Shown: positions 23,925-36,450, counted from the first letter of the stretch. The stretch is 64,000 nucleotides of DNA from Vermamoeba vermiformis (GCA_045837725.1 JBEWZL010000121.1:1-64000), one strand, 5' to 3'. Translations and numbers: made by a program. Notes: generated from the letters alone by a model not told the origin.

Positions 23925-25222
23925 TTAATGCTTAAATCGAGGATCTGAAGTATTTTTTAAGATCTCGGCATAATCAAAGTAATTCTTCGCTCGAATGTAT
24001 TCCGCCACATTCTTATCCAACATCTGCTCCATTTCTGCGATATTTCCGCTTAGAATACAATTGCGTACTGCCGTCGATGAAAAATCTTCAGTCTCGGATT
24101 CGATGAGGATAAAATGCCGTTCCGCAGTGTTGTTGATGTTACTATTATTAGGTTGACTATTGTACTCTTCATCTGATATCCATCTTATCGCCGCCATTTG
24201 TTTGCAAAGGATGTTTCTCGACGTATTCTTTCCATTCTTGGCGCAATTGCTCTCCGTAACCTGGTCTGCAAACACCAACAAATTTCATTGGTCGTTTGCC
24301 ATTACGATTGTGAAATCCACATCGAACTGCTAGATCTGAAGAAAAAAAAGATTTTTAATGCAAACAATCGGTAGCTATCAAAGATTTGATTTAGAATTCT
24401 TTTTAAGGGAAATAGAGTAATACTAGGTTTTTAATTTCAATCTTTATATGCTTAAGAATTTGAAGATGGATCAAGTTTAAACTTACCGGCGCCGCACAAA
24501 TAAAAGACTGTCATGTCGCTGGTATATTTCTGTTCGATGTTTTTTACGACAAATTCGTTAATTTGACGCGTTACTGCGCCTAAATCAACGAAGAACGGCT
24601 GGGAACCTTCCCACGATGAAACCTCGATCCAATCACTATCTTTGACAGCCAGCTGCGCCATTTTAACTCTAACAATATTATATTAGCATTAAAATGACCA
24701 AATTTCTATCTAATAATGCCATATGAGATTAGATAAGCAAAAAAAGAATTACCTGTCTTCGATCGGAATTGCGAAGTCGCCTACTTTCGCGTGAACATGA
24801 AAGTGATGACTTGGAGATAAAAACCCTAGTTGATTTAATGTTAGTATAAAGACTGTTTCATTGAATTGACGATTTTTCGCGAATTCTTCATGGATGTGGT
24901 CTTTACCTCCAACTACGTAATAATTGTATTCTTTTTCGAGGTGCTTTTTAGCTGATTCAAATACTTCAACGTGCATTTTGTGTATGGGACAATAGGACCC
25001 TAATAAAAAGTAAATTTCCGGATTCAACTAAAGAAATTATTTGAAATAAATTCAAAAATAAAATTAATAATGTATAATTTGCCTACCAGTAGCGACTAGC
25101 ACTGCATATCGTCTACGTGGTTTATTGTCGCAGATCTTTAATTGACTACGTAATTTTTTTAACGGCGTCAAATTTTCGTCGTTGTCCACAAGCTGTGGAG
25201 GTGAAAATCCATCGTCACTATC
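23925..25222 (-). CDS. Nicotinamide/nicotinic-acid mononucleotide adenylyltransferase (NMNAT)
   Basis: Catalyses NAD synthesis from NMN or NaMN and ATP. Exons: about 25222-25086 (ending RRRYAVLVATG), 25035-24752, 24665-24486 and 24339-23925. The nucleotide-binding start GSYCPIHKMHVEVFESA matches the family GSFNPIxxxH motif. WIEVSSWEGSQPFF, FYLCGADLAVRCGF and VCRPGYGEQ follow in family order. The C-terminal signature FSSTAVRNCILSGN ... VAEYIRAKNYFDYAEI is present, but in another frame. Exon 4 in the first frame runs to ...NGGDKMDIR and a TGA at about 24170, so one indel near 24165-24200 is needed to join the parts. The first exon upstream of 25222 is not resolved. Identification is firm; whether this copy is intact depends on the frame break. 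Confidence 0.82.
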
Positions 25223-25992
25223 TCGTCCTATTAAAATAAATTAATTTAAGCATGATTAACAAAGAGCGGGCGATCTTGGTCTTGGATCGAAGACTGCACG
25301 TTGTTGGCTATTACGTACGGTTTGTATTGCCCATTTTACACTAATACTAATGATCTTTGTGCTAATTGCCACTTGTGCTATTAGCGGTCGATTTAAAAAA
25401 AAAAATACGTCATCCGCTTGCGTGATTTTTTGGCCAAAAATTTTTGTGACTGTCAAGAGTCGAGCCAAAAAGCACCGATAAAAGTAGGCACTGTGACTGA
25501 TGGATAACCTTGACCGATAGATCAATCGCGGATTGGATTCTGCAGAGCGTAAATGCAAAGTTACAGCAGTTACAGATAAGACTCAGATTATAGCATGACG
25601 ATGTAGTCTTGTCAAAGACATTTTTTATCCCTAAATATTACGATAATCAACATGAGATGGCAGATGAAGCCCAGTGTCAGTTTGATTTTCTGAACATCGA
25701 TTTTCGGTAGTCGTAAGAGTCTGCATAGAAATAATCTGTAGATGCTTCCCCAAATATAGAAAGTTTTTAAACGTGTTCCCTCACAAAGGGGGGTTTTGAA
25801 ATTTTTTATTTTTGGGTTGAAGGTTTTTTGGGTTTTTTTTTTTTTTTTTTTTTTTTTTTGGAATTTTTCCAAACTATTAAAAACTGAGCTATTGTAATTC
25901 ATTCAACATCATAGCAGAACAACACAAATTGTGTTAACTCGACAATCAAAGCAACTCAACAAAATCTATAACTCCGAATCCATTTCGTCAAC
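25223..25992. other. Intergenic region with a T27 tract
   Basis: It probably contains the unresolved first NMNAT exon and promoter, and the upstream region of the SDR gene. A run of 27 T lies at 25833-25859, with Lys-codon-rich shadow frames on the minus strand. No conserved coding sequence is visible. Confidence 0.4.
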
Positions 25993-26920
25993 ATGGCATT
26001 GAAGGGCAAAGTCGCTTTAGTTACTGGTGATCAAGAGGTATTGGTACTGGCATTGCCATCGAACTTGCGCGTGAAGGAGCCAACATTGCCTTTACTTATG
26101 TAAGCAACGCGGATGCCGCGCAGAAGGTGAGTGGATCTATCTCCTCGTCCTGAATTACGTTGCCTTATATCAATCTCATGCTTGCTACTAGACCGCCGAA
26201 GCGCTCAAAACTATAGGTGTGCGTGCACTCGCTATCCGAAACGACGTGGCGGATCTGAATGGCCATCAAGATCTCGTCGACAAAGTCCTCGCTGAATTCG
26301 GAAAAATTGATATTTTAATAAATAATGCTGGTGTGTTTGGAGGAGCTCCTCTTGGAAAACTTACCGAAGTTGAATTCGATCGTGTGTTCAACATCAACAC
26401 CAAGGTAACTAACTGCCTTGTAGCTGCATCTCCGCTTAAACTCTCTCGTATTAACGATTGTGCTTCTTAGGCCGCTCTTTTCCTCATCCAAGCAGTTATT
26501 CCGCACATTCCGTCGGGCGGATCCATCATCAACATTAGCAGCGCCGGCACCAAAGTTGCAATGCCACAGCCAGTGTACCTTGCCAGTAAATTAGCTCTCG
26601 AAGGCTTCACTGTCAGTCTTGCACGAGAGCTAGGCGCTAAAGGCATCAGAATCAACACGGTCTCGCCTGGCTACACTGACACGGACATGATGGCCGCCGG
26701 AGGACCTGACTTAGTCAAAGCTGGCATCGCAGCCTCTCCGCTCAGTCGCGTTGGTAAGGCTGTCCATCTCTCATAGCCGCGTAGTAGTACTTATGTTGTT
26801 GGTTCAGGCACTATTGAAGACGTTGGTCGTGTCGTAGCTTGGGTGGCGGATCCAGTCAAGGCCGGTTGGATTGTCGGACAAAACATCTCCGCTGCCGGTG
26901 GTGCTGTGTTGTTGGCTTAG
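25993..26920 (+). CDS. Short-chain dehydrogenase/reductase (SDR), one frame break in exon 1
   Basis: NAD(P)-dependent oxidoreductase of the classical SDR family. Exons 25993-26126, 26192-26404, 26471-26753 and 26808-26920. It starts MALKGKVALVTG; after GGTG the frame is lost and regained one base later as SRGIGTGIAIELAREGANIAF, so one G appears to be missing at about 26022-26026. The restored cofactor motif is TGGxRGIG. DILINNAG, INISSAG and the catalytic YLASK (Tyr-x-x-x-Lys) follow, then INTVSPGYTDTDM. The end, WIVGQNISAAGGAVLLA, is typical of 3-oxoacyl-ACP-reductase-like members. The substrate cannot be told. An assembly indel is more likely than a pseudogene because all other motifs are intact. 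Confidence 0.87.
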
Positions 26921-27260
26921 TTTTAATACGGGCCATATAATTAATAAGTCCACATTGGTATCATAGCACCGTGAGTTCTACCTTGTAATTTCGTTAATTA
27001 TTGTAAACTGTGTGGATCAAGTTTTGACTTACGATGCAATACAGCGTTACAATTATGATTCGTATTCATTCGCTCGCGTCCGATTGATCAGTGCTCTGTA
27101 ATGTCAGTCAGTGAATGTTCAAATTATCTTTCGCTGCTCGGTACTCCACGAATTTTCGTGCAAGTGTCGCTTAGATCGCCTGTGTCGCAAGGCTGACCTG
27201 TAAAATATAAAGAGGTGAGCAGTGTATTTGTTACAAATACTCAACAACTAAACAACAATC
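26921..27260. promoter_or_regulatory. Intergenic spacer with probable promoter of the Gly/Pro-rich gene
   Basis: Non-coding. A TATAAAG element at about 27206-27212 lies about 50 nt before the ATG at 27261 and could be a TATA box. The rest shows nothing recognisable. Confidence 0.35.
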
Positions 27261-27771
27261 ATGTCAAACCCTAACTTTGGAAATCCCAACCCTTTGACAA
27301 ATCCCGGAGGACTCGGATTTGGTGGTCAACGCGACCATGTTGAAGGAGGTCCTCAAGATATTGGCCCCGGCGCATATGGCGTCGGCGGCAAGCCACCCAT
27401 TCACTCAGGTGACGAAATAGGAATTAACAGAAGCGATTTGGGCGGATTAAGGCCTGATGTCGAGCAAGGCGGCCCGTACGATAAAGAACCAACTATGGGC
27501 CCTGGACACATATTCGGTAACAAAGAGATGTTCCAGGCTGACAATATTCCTCGCATTGCTCCTAACACTGGTATGTTAATTGCAGATGCAGGAAAACTCG
27601 GATCTGGCACTGGTGAGTATCTAGAGTAGAAAATTAGCATTGAAAAATTATGTTGCTCGAGGTTAATATTGAATCGCTGCGTTGCATCTACTTACGCATT
27701 TAATCTACATAGATTTGGAGAACAAGCACGGCATGGGTCCACAATTATCTAAAAAACCAGAAAACGCGTAA
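27261..27771 (+). CDS. Gly/Pro-rich hydrophilic protein
   Basis: Two exons, 27261-27612 and 27713-27771, about 136 residues. The composition is rich in Gly, Pro, Asn and Asp (NFGNPNPLTNPGGLGFGG, GGPQDIGPGAYGVGGKPP, PTMGPGHIF), with no hydrophobic segment, so it is probably disordered. The second exon ends GMGPQLSKKPENA. A plausible TATA element lies just upstream, and there are clean splice sites, which supports a real gene. No family is recognised. It shares a compositional style with the tandem-repeat gene that converges on it from the other strand. Confidence 0.65.
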
Positions 27772-28157
27772 TGTGTGCATAATATGTTTTAAAGCGTGTA
27801 AATAGCAACATAACAATAACATAAAGATTTATCAAATCTGACCGTTGTTTTGCTATTCAAGTTGATTTGTTTCAAACGTAGTTGTGCGTAATATAATACC
27901 GTGAAGTGGCAATAAAAGATTAGAATAGGCTAATTGGTGGTAGACGCTTGTCAACAATGTCGCAGTAACAAAACAGAGCTAAATTTAAAAATCTTCGCCA
28001 ATTAAAAATCAAAAAAATATATATTCTGGTAGCACACGCTCAACCCAAATCGACATGGTGCTTGATCACAAAAAATCTTCGAAGCCGATCGTACTTTTTA
28101 AATTTTTATTTGGTTAAAAAGGTTTCTAATAAATAGATTTACAATTGTTTGTGTCTT
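27772..28157. other. Convergent intergenic spacer
   Basis: Region between two convergent genes, AT-rich, probably both 3' untranslated regions. No gene is seen. Confidence 0.4.
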
Positions 28158-28897
28158 TTAGACTTGACCAGAAGGCACGTACTTGCCACTGTCTTGAGTA
28201 GCAACATAATCAGCGTGGGATGAGCCAGGACCAACAGCTTGGCCAACAGGTCTGTAGCCACCTTCAACATTGCCAGATGGGGCGTACTTGCCGCTATCTT
28301 GAGTGGCGACGTATTCAGAGTGAGAAGATTGAGGACCAACAGCAGATCCGACGGGTCTGTATCCACCTTCAACGTTGCCAGAGGGAGCGTACTTGCCGCT
28401 GTCTTGAGTGGCAACGTATTCAGCGTGCGAGGAAGCAGGACCGACGGCTTGGCCGACGGGTCTGTAGCCACCAGTGTTTTGAGCGGAAGGAGCGAACTTG
28501 CCGCTGTCAGTGGTGGGAGTGTAAGTAGCGTGAGAGCTGCCAGGGCCGACGGCAGAAGAGACAGGGCCTCTGTAGCCACCAGTGTTGCCGGTCTCTATAA
28601 ATTAAGGACTGTTAGATGGCTGATACATTAAAGAAAGACAAGTCAGATGTAACCGACAAAAATTAAAAAATTACAAAAAATCTTTTAGTGTTTAGAAAAT
28701 CTTCGACGATCGTCGATAATATTAATCACACGCGTCCTATATAATTTTTAAATACGAGGCGTTAAATTTCGCGACAATACTAGAATTTCTCGAGTCGAAT
28801 CTGCGCCAGAAGACTTACTGTTGAATTGCTTGCCAGGATCAGTAGTGGCCTTGTAGTTACCGGTGGAAGAACCAGGTCCAGCGAAAGTAGGTCTCAT
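28158..28897 (-). CDS. Tandem-repeat protein, four ~35-residue units
   Basis: Two exons on the minus strand, 28897-28819 (MRPTFAGPGSSTGNYK...) and 28594-28158. The second exon is four near-identical units, each running GGYRPVGQAVGP, SSHAEYVATQDSGKY, APSGNVE. The N-terminal exon carries half of such a unit (GPGSSTGNYKATTDPGK). No hydrophobic segment or Cys is present. Codons favour C-ending forms (GGC, AAG, GTC, TAC) more than neighbours do, which suggests high expression. The protein is not recognised; a structural, stress or coat role is only a guess. Confidence 0.75.
28185..28594 (-). repeat. Coding tandem repeat, about 4 x 105 nt
   Basis: Four direct copies of a ~105-nt unit, visible on the plus strand as repeated gcgtacttgccgctgtcttg-like blocks. 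The two central copies are closest, and copy ends carry small substitutions. Confidence 0.75.
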
Positions 28898-29529
28898 TTT
28901 GTTGTGTTAGTGTTATGTAAGAGGTGTTTAGTTTGAATTTGAACTGAAAGAAAAAATCCTTTTTGTAACCAACAAAATCTACCAGGGCTCAGAAAACTGG
29001 CTGACCAATGGTTGCGCGTTCTCGAGAGTTGTGATGAGATTTCTAGTCGACTGGAGAACTTTAAAGTACACACCATTCGATTTCGAAACAAGATTCGATT
29101 TTTGAACACTCTGTCCGTTCGATGATTGCGGTTGGAAAGCAGATTTAATGAAGTTTAATGGCTTTTTAACGCTTTTAGACCGTATTTGTGAAAAAATATA
29201 TAACTACGATGTGGCAAACGCTTGAGAAAATTATTTTAAATTTTTCTAATCACAAGAAACCGGAAGATTCTGTCGTGTGGGCTAGTTCCGGATCTTGCAA
29301 TTTCACTTCGTAAATTATATCGGCCGATTTTTTATTAATGCGTGTATGAGATATGTGCATTATTAGACGGTGGTAATCTGGAAAATGAGGAATCACAAGC
29401 CAAAAAATCGAATAACACATCCAATTTTCAAACTGACATTTGTCTATTTATAAAACTAGCAAGCAACACGCTTATTTAGTGTCGTGTTTGCGAAAAGAGC
29501 ACTTGCCTGGCCTGTAGCACTCCAGTGTA
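28898..29529. promoter_or_regulatory. Divergent promoter region between repeat protein and TMEM184-like gene
   Basis: About 630 nt without a supported gene. A TATAAAA element at about 29449-29455 lies about 75 nt before the ATG at 29530. The minus-strand ORF here (28894-29109) shows no conserved feature. Confidence 0.35.
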
Positions 29530-32136
29530 ATGCTTGATGAAGAGTTTCCAATATCAGATTCGGTTTTAATAGCCGGTAAGAATTTAAGAGCAATAATTGA
29601 CAAATAAATATAATTATATCCACGTTTACAAATTGCTGTCAGTGAAATTGTTGTTGTAGCACGAGTGCTAAATTGATCAAATTTTTTTGAATATTTTCAG
29701 ACTTGCCTAATTTACGTACTCCATCATTAATACTCAATACAATTCACGGTTTACTACAATCAAATATTTTTGCAAATTTTCTATTGGATAGTTTAATGAA
29801 GTGACGTTTGTAACCGAATTTAAATGGCTGTTATTAAGCCAGACATCGTCACCGTCCAATTATTTTATTCATCTATTAGTATAATATTATCGTGCTAAAA
29901 TATTAATATTTTGATAATATCTAATTGTTTCTTTGAACGTAATTTTCCGATGTTTCATTGCGTACTAGCTCTTCTAATCACTCATTTTAAATAGGATACG
30001 TAATTGCTGCAGTATTTGCAGTCGCGGCTACAGTTATAACATTATATTTGGCCGTTCAACACTTAAGAAACTATACTGATCCACATCTGCAACGACCAAT
30101 CGTTCGAATATTGCTTATTGTCCCTATTTATGCTATAGCATCGTGGCTATCATTAGTATTTACCGACCAAGCGCTATATTTCGAATTAGTTCGAGGCTGC
30201 TATGAATCTTATGTAATATACGTCTTTTTCAAATTATTGGTCGAATTTCTTGGCGGAGAAGACAGACTTTTGGCTCTATTTAATACAAAACCGAAGAGAA
30301 ACCATCCGCCGCCATGTTGTTGCATTAGCTATGTCCCAGGTACGTCATACAATTTTTTTTTCAATTTTTAAAAATCAATCAAATTAGAATTAATTATCAA
30401 AATCAGATCCGTTTTCGTATTTTTCAGCAAACGATCCAAATTATTTATTGTAATTAACAACCACGATATTAAAATGTCCTACCTAATACGCATGCTTGCC
30501 ACAATACTTGATGATTGCTCAATGGGTTGTAACTGACCCGCTAATTATTTTCAATAGATGGCACGTTCTACCAACGATGTTTGCAATCAATGCTGCAATT
30601 TGTGATTATTCGACCGTTGTCCGTATTGGCAGCTCTTATCCTCGAGTTTTTCCACTTGTACGATGAAGGAAATTTCAGTCCTGAACGAGGCTATCTATAT
30701 TTGACTATAATAGGTACGTTTATCGTAACATAACATACGATATATATATATTTCGTAACTAGACAAATAATTAAATTACGTTAACATAATTATTATTCCT
30801 TTTTTTGGATCAGTTCGTCGTGCTCAGTTTTAATTACTTAATAGAAGACTAATTATAATAATTATATAGATAACGTATCGTTTACTTGGGCGTTATACTA
30901 TTTGGTCTTGTTTTACGAAGTTACGAAGACAGATCTGGCTCCGTACAAACCACTCGCCAAATTCATGGTGATCAAATCAGTCATTTTCTTCTCGTATTGG
31001 CAAGGTATTATTATTGCAATGGGCTTGTATTTCAGTTGGATTCCTGGTGGCGATGTATTTGCTGGTCAATTGCAAGGATTCTTGATCTGCATCGAAATGG
31101 TGCTCATAGCGTGGATGTTCGCGAGATCATTTGGAGTAAATAACTATAAGACTAGGTAAGTATATATGACAATATAATCAGATTTTATTTAAGATTACGT
31201 GTCGTCCGAATATTTCGTCTTGACACCTCATTTGGTGCAACTTTTGTACGATTAATAATCACGTGATATTAATGCAATTTTTACGTAGCACGGGCGATGT
31301 CGAGATCCATGATCTTCGCGAAAAGCGAAGTGTTTTGGAGAATATTGCCAGCGTGGCCTCGATGCGCGATGTGATCAATGACACGGTTGAAAGTTTCAAA
31401 TCAGCGAAGATGTACGTCGATGTTGGAGATTTCGTTACGGTCTCTGTCGACGAGAAAGTCAAACGAATGGGTACGTAGCATTTATAGGCCATTCTAGTTA
31501 TTTTGACACTTTGACACTTCGTGTCAAGCACCGATTAGAGCTGCTGGTCTCGTCACTAGGTGTTATGTTTGGTTAACTCTAATATCGATTTCGTATAGTC
31601 AAACACGGCCTGCTGCAGAAGAGAGACAAGGATATGTTCAAGAAGTGGCACTCGTTTTATTTCTTTTTGATCAACAAGCCCGCTGGCCTCGTGTACTACG
31701 TTGAAAACCCGTTCGATGCGCCAGATCAATTTACAGCCTTTTCAAAGCCAAAAGGTAAGACACTAGACGTATACTATAAGTACTAAGGATCATATTAGGT
31801 TTTATCAATTTCCAACACCTGACAAAAATGTCGCATGTGGATCACGAAGGCGATGAAATTTCATTGAAAGAAAACAACAGTTTTATAACGCTAACCACGC
31901 TTAAGCCTGGCGAGAGCGAGCCACGACGATGGTACTTGAGAGCTGATGTTAATGAGACCGATGATTGGTTCTCGCTGATCGAGAAAATTGTGGGACAATT
32001 GGACAAGCACGTGCCCGTTACTGCTGAAGAGGAGTTAAGCCCTGTTGGCTCTCCTAATGTTAATAATTATAATGTGAATAATAACGTGCGAGGCGGATCT
32101 ATTCTCGACGACGATGAAGATCTGATGCTAAGTTAG
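29530..32136 (+). CDS. TMEM184 / Ost-alpha-like multi-pass membrane protein
   Basis: Seven exons: 29530-29575, 29995-30339, 30558-30713, 30870-31155, 31289-31470, 31599-31754 and 31799-32136. The membrane core matches the organic solute transporter alpha/TMEM184 family: QRPIVRILLIVPIYAIASW, RGCYESYVIYVFFKLL, CCCISYVP, QFVIIRPLSVLAAL, YLVLFYEVTKTDLAPYKP, and KFMVIKSVIFFSYWQG. About seven helices are followed by a long cytosolic tail (about 250 residues) with DLREKRSVLENIASVASMRD, an Asn-rich patch and an acidic end (GGSILDDDEDLMLS). The Cys cluster may be palmitoylated, as in the family. The first intron is unusually long (about 420 nt). A truncated second copy lies 3.7 kb downstream. Confidence 0.9.
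31511..31527. promoter_or_regulatory. Intronic hairpin TTGACAC-TTC-GTGTCAA
   Basis: A spaced version of the palindrome with a 7-bp stem and 3-nt loop, in the fifth intron of the TMEM184-like gene. The same 17 bases are kept at 36213-36229 in the truncated copy although flanking intron sequence has diverged. Confidence 0.5.
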
Positions 32137-32317
32137 CACTTCTCCAACAAACAATGTAATTAATAAACCTATCTTAAAAGATGACGTATTGGTTTATAAG
32201 AAGCTCAAAATATTCCTCAATAAAATTTCTAAGTTAGTACTTTTTTCAACAGGCAATAAGCTTTATCACTAACGTCTAATGTTTTATTAAACCTTGAAAG
32301 TTATGGGCAAACAAAAA

Positions 32318-34965
32318 TTAGAGTGTTTCTTGCTGGTGTTCAAAGAATGATTCTGCAAATACACGCAAGAACCAATCTGATAGCAAATTCTTTCCATTTG
32401 AAGCAAACAATATGTTTGCATCCTCCCATTGCATAAAGGCTACCTTTTGGGTATTAATTCTTGAAAGGTTAGCAAGTGATGTGTTGTCTGGAAAGTTTGG
32501 TGACAAAACCATGACAATTAGATTTTCTTCACCAAGAATGTATTTCATTTGTGGGTACAGATTGCCTGGCCGCACCTACACATGGAGTTATTCTTTGCAT
32601 AATTGGATGGTATTTCTTACCTTGCTGCTGTCTGCTTGAACATTGTGACGCTGAATGCAAAGCAACTTCTTAAATTTGCCCGATACATCATAGAGTGGTG
32701 CAATTATGTTGGCAAATTGGGCATTAACAACATTAATGGCAATGTAATGATTGACTGACAAAAATTCCACAAATTTGTCGAAGTTCTCATGCTTGACTAT
32801 TTGTTTTGGCTTATCTTCTTCAGTATCAATAGCTTTGAAGGATAAACCTTTTGTAGAAAGTCTAATAACAGCTCTCCATGATGCCTAGTAAGATTGTTAG
32901 TAGGCTAAAAGAGGCTTGTTAACTTACATAGAAGGTATTTAGCTGTTTAAAGCCTGGTAATACTCTTTCCATTGGCATGAGTACATCTTTTCTTAGAGCT
33001 GTTGCACGCAGGTATCGCAACCACAAACTTGCTGCTGTTGCCTCCTGCAAGAATTATGCCAGCATCATTATTTGGATCACCAGCATGAAATATGACAGTA
33101 TTCGCTTTTTCTGTGGCTTCCTCGTTGATTCTTGAGCGACCATACACCTTCAATGCACTTTCAAGGATTATTGTAAACTTTACTCTAGCAATGTTGTGTG
33201 GATTCACTTCATTCCGAACGCTGCCTTGATATGATGGTATTGCTTCTTGGATTATCTCTTTTGATAGTGAGGAGAAAGGGATGGTGTACTGTCTTTGCTC
33301 ATTTGCCTGCTGAGCCACTTTTTGCGACGCTGGTTGTTGGAAATGAAATGGAATGATGAATCCAGCTGCTTCAAGGTCCTCATAGCAGCGTCTGTTTTCC
33401 CAAAACATTAGAAGTTGACTCTTTTGCAATGCAGAAAACAAAGTCCAACAGTAGTGTGTTCCATTTTTTCTCTGTCAAATTTCCATCAATTTCATTTCTA
33501 ATGTCATTAAGTGTAAATTTAGCTGTTGCCATAGCTTTTCTAATTGGTGCAATCTCTGCAGTTGTTAGCTTGTCTTTATCAGCAAGATTTAGGTCTTTGA
33601 GGAGCATAACCAAATTTTCAATTGCCCTAGGAATACCACATGCAGATACCCAAAGCTCATGCAATTGAGTTGACAGTTCTTTATTGAAGCAGTTAGTGCC
33701 TGCATCAGCTGAATACAACTTCTTTTTCAGCACTGTCGTCACAAACTTCACTTAAGTATTTTCGCTGGAGTAGTGGATCGATTGGCAGATAGGGGACCAG
33801 AAAGAACTTAGATTCATCTCGAAACTTGGTCAATCTACCCATATGCAGGCCCACCTGGGAGCTGTTAGCAAGTTGTCAATGAAAAATAGAGCCTACCATG
33901 TTAATTATGAAGGTATGTCTGTGTAGATGTTCCAATAATTCTTTAGCTATTGCACAGGCCAAGTTTTTGCCTGTGGCAGTTATTTGAGTAACAAATCCCT
34001 AAACATGATTTAAGCTTATAACAACTGAATTATAATTCAAACTTACCTGAATTTCATCAATGTTAAGGACAAGCAGTGGCATTGGCCTCTCAGTGTGGTT
34101 TGCAAAATTAGGCCAGCTAGTCTTGCCCCTCACCAGAGACACAAAATGCTGAGCAAGCATTACTATGCTCATCTTCTTCAATCCATCTCTGTCAGCATCG
34201 TCAAAACGAGAAGTAATGCCACTAATCAGAATTGCCTTGCAGACTTCAAATGAACGGTTAGCAGCTAATAGATATTTGGAGGGATACTTACTCTCTTGAA
34301 CTTGCTGTTCTGTCGCTTTAGTGACCCCTTCAAGTGCACGTCTAATTTCAACATTTAGGTTGTCTGCATGGACCGTGATTATAGACGCTGAAGTGCCAGC
34401 ATCAAACAAGCGTAAGAGGAAATAGGCTCGTTTCTTTTGATCGTCGGTGCCAGATTCTAACGCAGTTTCTATTTGCTCTTCAACGTCTGCGTTGATTGAG
34501 TCGTCCAGTTTAGGAAGGCCAGCCAAAAATGAGCCAACAATGAAAGGATGACGGAAGACTTGCACGATCCATTCAACCAAAATTCTCGTTTTGCCAAAGC
34601 CGGGTGCAGTTGTTGCGACAGTTACTACTGGCTTCGTGCTGGTATAGAGCGAGCCATAAGCGTTGCAAAGCAAAGTGAAGAGTGCGTCGTGGCGATCGAG
34701 AAACGGCGGCGCTACGCCCCACTTTTCTAATTGCAACGAATACCACTCCGGACCATTATCACCCGCGATGATAGGAAATAAATGGCCTTTGGGTCCTTCG
34801 ATCACTTGTTGGTGCTGAGCAGCAGATTCCGGATTTGCTGATTTGCCCGCCTTTGTTGATTTGTTTATCTTGGGCTTTTGGGCAATTGCCGTTGTGGGAG
34901 CATTTTTAGCTCGTCGCGCAAAGGACTGGGGCGAAGTGTGCAACGATCTCGGGGTAGTTAATCTA
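32318..34965 (-). CDS. P-loop NTPase resembling Crinkler/RHS proteins, frame broken
   Basis: Read on the minus strand. The exon ending at about 34031 encodes a basic N-terminus and a Walker A motif (TAPGFGKTRILVEW), then Walker B (PLLVLNIDEIQ). Short introns (about 34030-33994, 33898-33856, 32928-32885 and 32624-32579) join GFVTQITATGKNLACAIAKE, VGLHMGRLTKFRDESKFF, and later YEDLEAAGFIIPFHFQ, RATALRKDVLMPMERVLPGF, VEFLSVNHYIAINVVNAQF, and an end at SFFEHQQETL. The frame must change at least three times (near 33735, 33400 and 33030). The 5' end is unresolved: the exon at 34965 has no ATG. Crinkler/RHS-like NTPases occur in oomycetes, amoebae and trypanosomes, often as mobile, expanded families; that assignment rests on overall layout and is tentative. 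Codon use is richer in A/T third positions than in neighbours. It may be a decaying copy. Confidence 0.6.
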
Positions 34966-35807
34966 AAAATAAATTAATTTAATTAAATTTCAAATTATTA
35001 GTATTAAACGCGAGGTAATATAGCTGATTTGGTTTACCTATTTTTTTTAAAGAGGGAACAGTGAGTTTTTGGTAATTTTGTCAGTGCAACTTTGATTTGG
35101 CGCATGCCAAATCTTTGCAAGCCTACCAATAAACGGAGTTAAGGCCTTGTAGTAATGGGACGTTATGAAAAATACCTAACAAGGCATTCATGGTGTTTGG
35201 TTGGGAAACGTGCGAAGTTCCACAAACGGGCTGATCGCTGGCACTAAATTATTAAACACCTAAAAATATGTTAGGGCTCAATTGGCACCCAAACGTTCGT
35301 GTTCGCCATGTAATTTTTTGAAGTTCGTCGTGGAAGAGCAGCCGAAAATGGAAACGCGCACGTGCTGTTCTTGTTCACGCTGAAAGATGCCTGAACTCAC
35401 AGGTGAAAACTTTGTTTATGTTTGCGCGCCTGAGAACCAGGTAGCTATTCAAGTGCGATCAACCTCAGCATTCCAAATGGTTCATTTAAAATCTTTCATG
35501 GCGTCAATTTGGTCAAGCTTGACCCTAATCTGTTGCACGCCCAGTTAATACAACAATAATTGTAAATTGAACCTTCGAACGAAGTATCTAGCCGAGCTGC
35601 AGTTATATTACGAGGAAGGATTGATGGTAATTTTGCGAATCTTGATCACTTTGTTTTTCGAGAATTTTTTTCCTTTTGCAATACGGATGAACCTAATTTA
35701 ATTAATTGTAAAAGTGACAATTGAAACAAAATTAAATTTATTTTTCTAACAGGTTTAAGCGATCCAAACGCATGAAATGTTACAGATTTAACACTCAGTT
35801 TTGCTTG
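34966..35807. other. Region upstream of the NTPase gene and before the TMEM184 copy
   Basis: A minus-strand ATG at 35191-35189 in a good context could begin a first exon of the NTPase gene, but I could not connect it in frame. Otherwise AT-rich with no supported gene. Confidence 0.35.
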
Positions 35808-36450
35808 CGATCATTTAGCGTCAATAACTATAATACTAGGTAAGTGCATTTAATATTATAATACGATTTTAATACCCTAATCTAAGCACGCGCAAAAAGC
35901 GAACCGAATTTATTATTTGATGTTGGTACCTTGACGCAACTTTTGTAACGTCAATCTTTGCACAAATTCTAACACGATCTATAAATAGCACGGGCGATGT
36001 CGAGACCCACGAGCTGCGCGAAAAGCGAAGTGTTTTGGAGAATATTGCAAGCGTGGCCTCGATGCGCGATGTGATCAACGACACGGTTGAAAGTTTCAAA
36101 TCAGCCAAGATGTACGTCGATGTCGGTGATTTTGTCACCGTCTCCGTCGACGAGAAAGTCAAGCGAATGGGTACGTAGTATTAATAATCTTACATCGTCA
36201 GTTTGTGACACTTTGACACTTCGTGTCAAGTACCGATTTGACACGTTCATCTCGGACTATATGTTACGTTATAACGATTCTAATAATGCTTTAATATAGT
36301 CAAACACGGTCTGCTACAGAAGCGAGACAAAGATATGTTCAAGAAGTGGCACTCGTTTTATTTCTTTTTGATCAACAAGCCCGCTGGCCTCGTGTATTAC
36401 GTGAAACCCGTTCGATGCGCCAGATCAATTTAAGCTTTTTAAAGCAAAAG

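Noticed and set aside
25612-25902. Lys-run minus-strand frame
   Set aside because: Created by the T27 homopolymer; no conserved sequence.
28220-28631. Two plus-strand frames with repeats
   Set aside because: They are antisense frames of the four-unit repeat gene and repeat only because the gene does.
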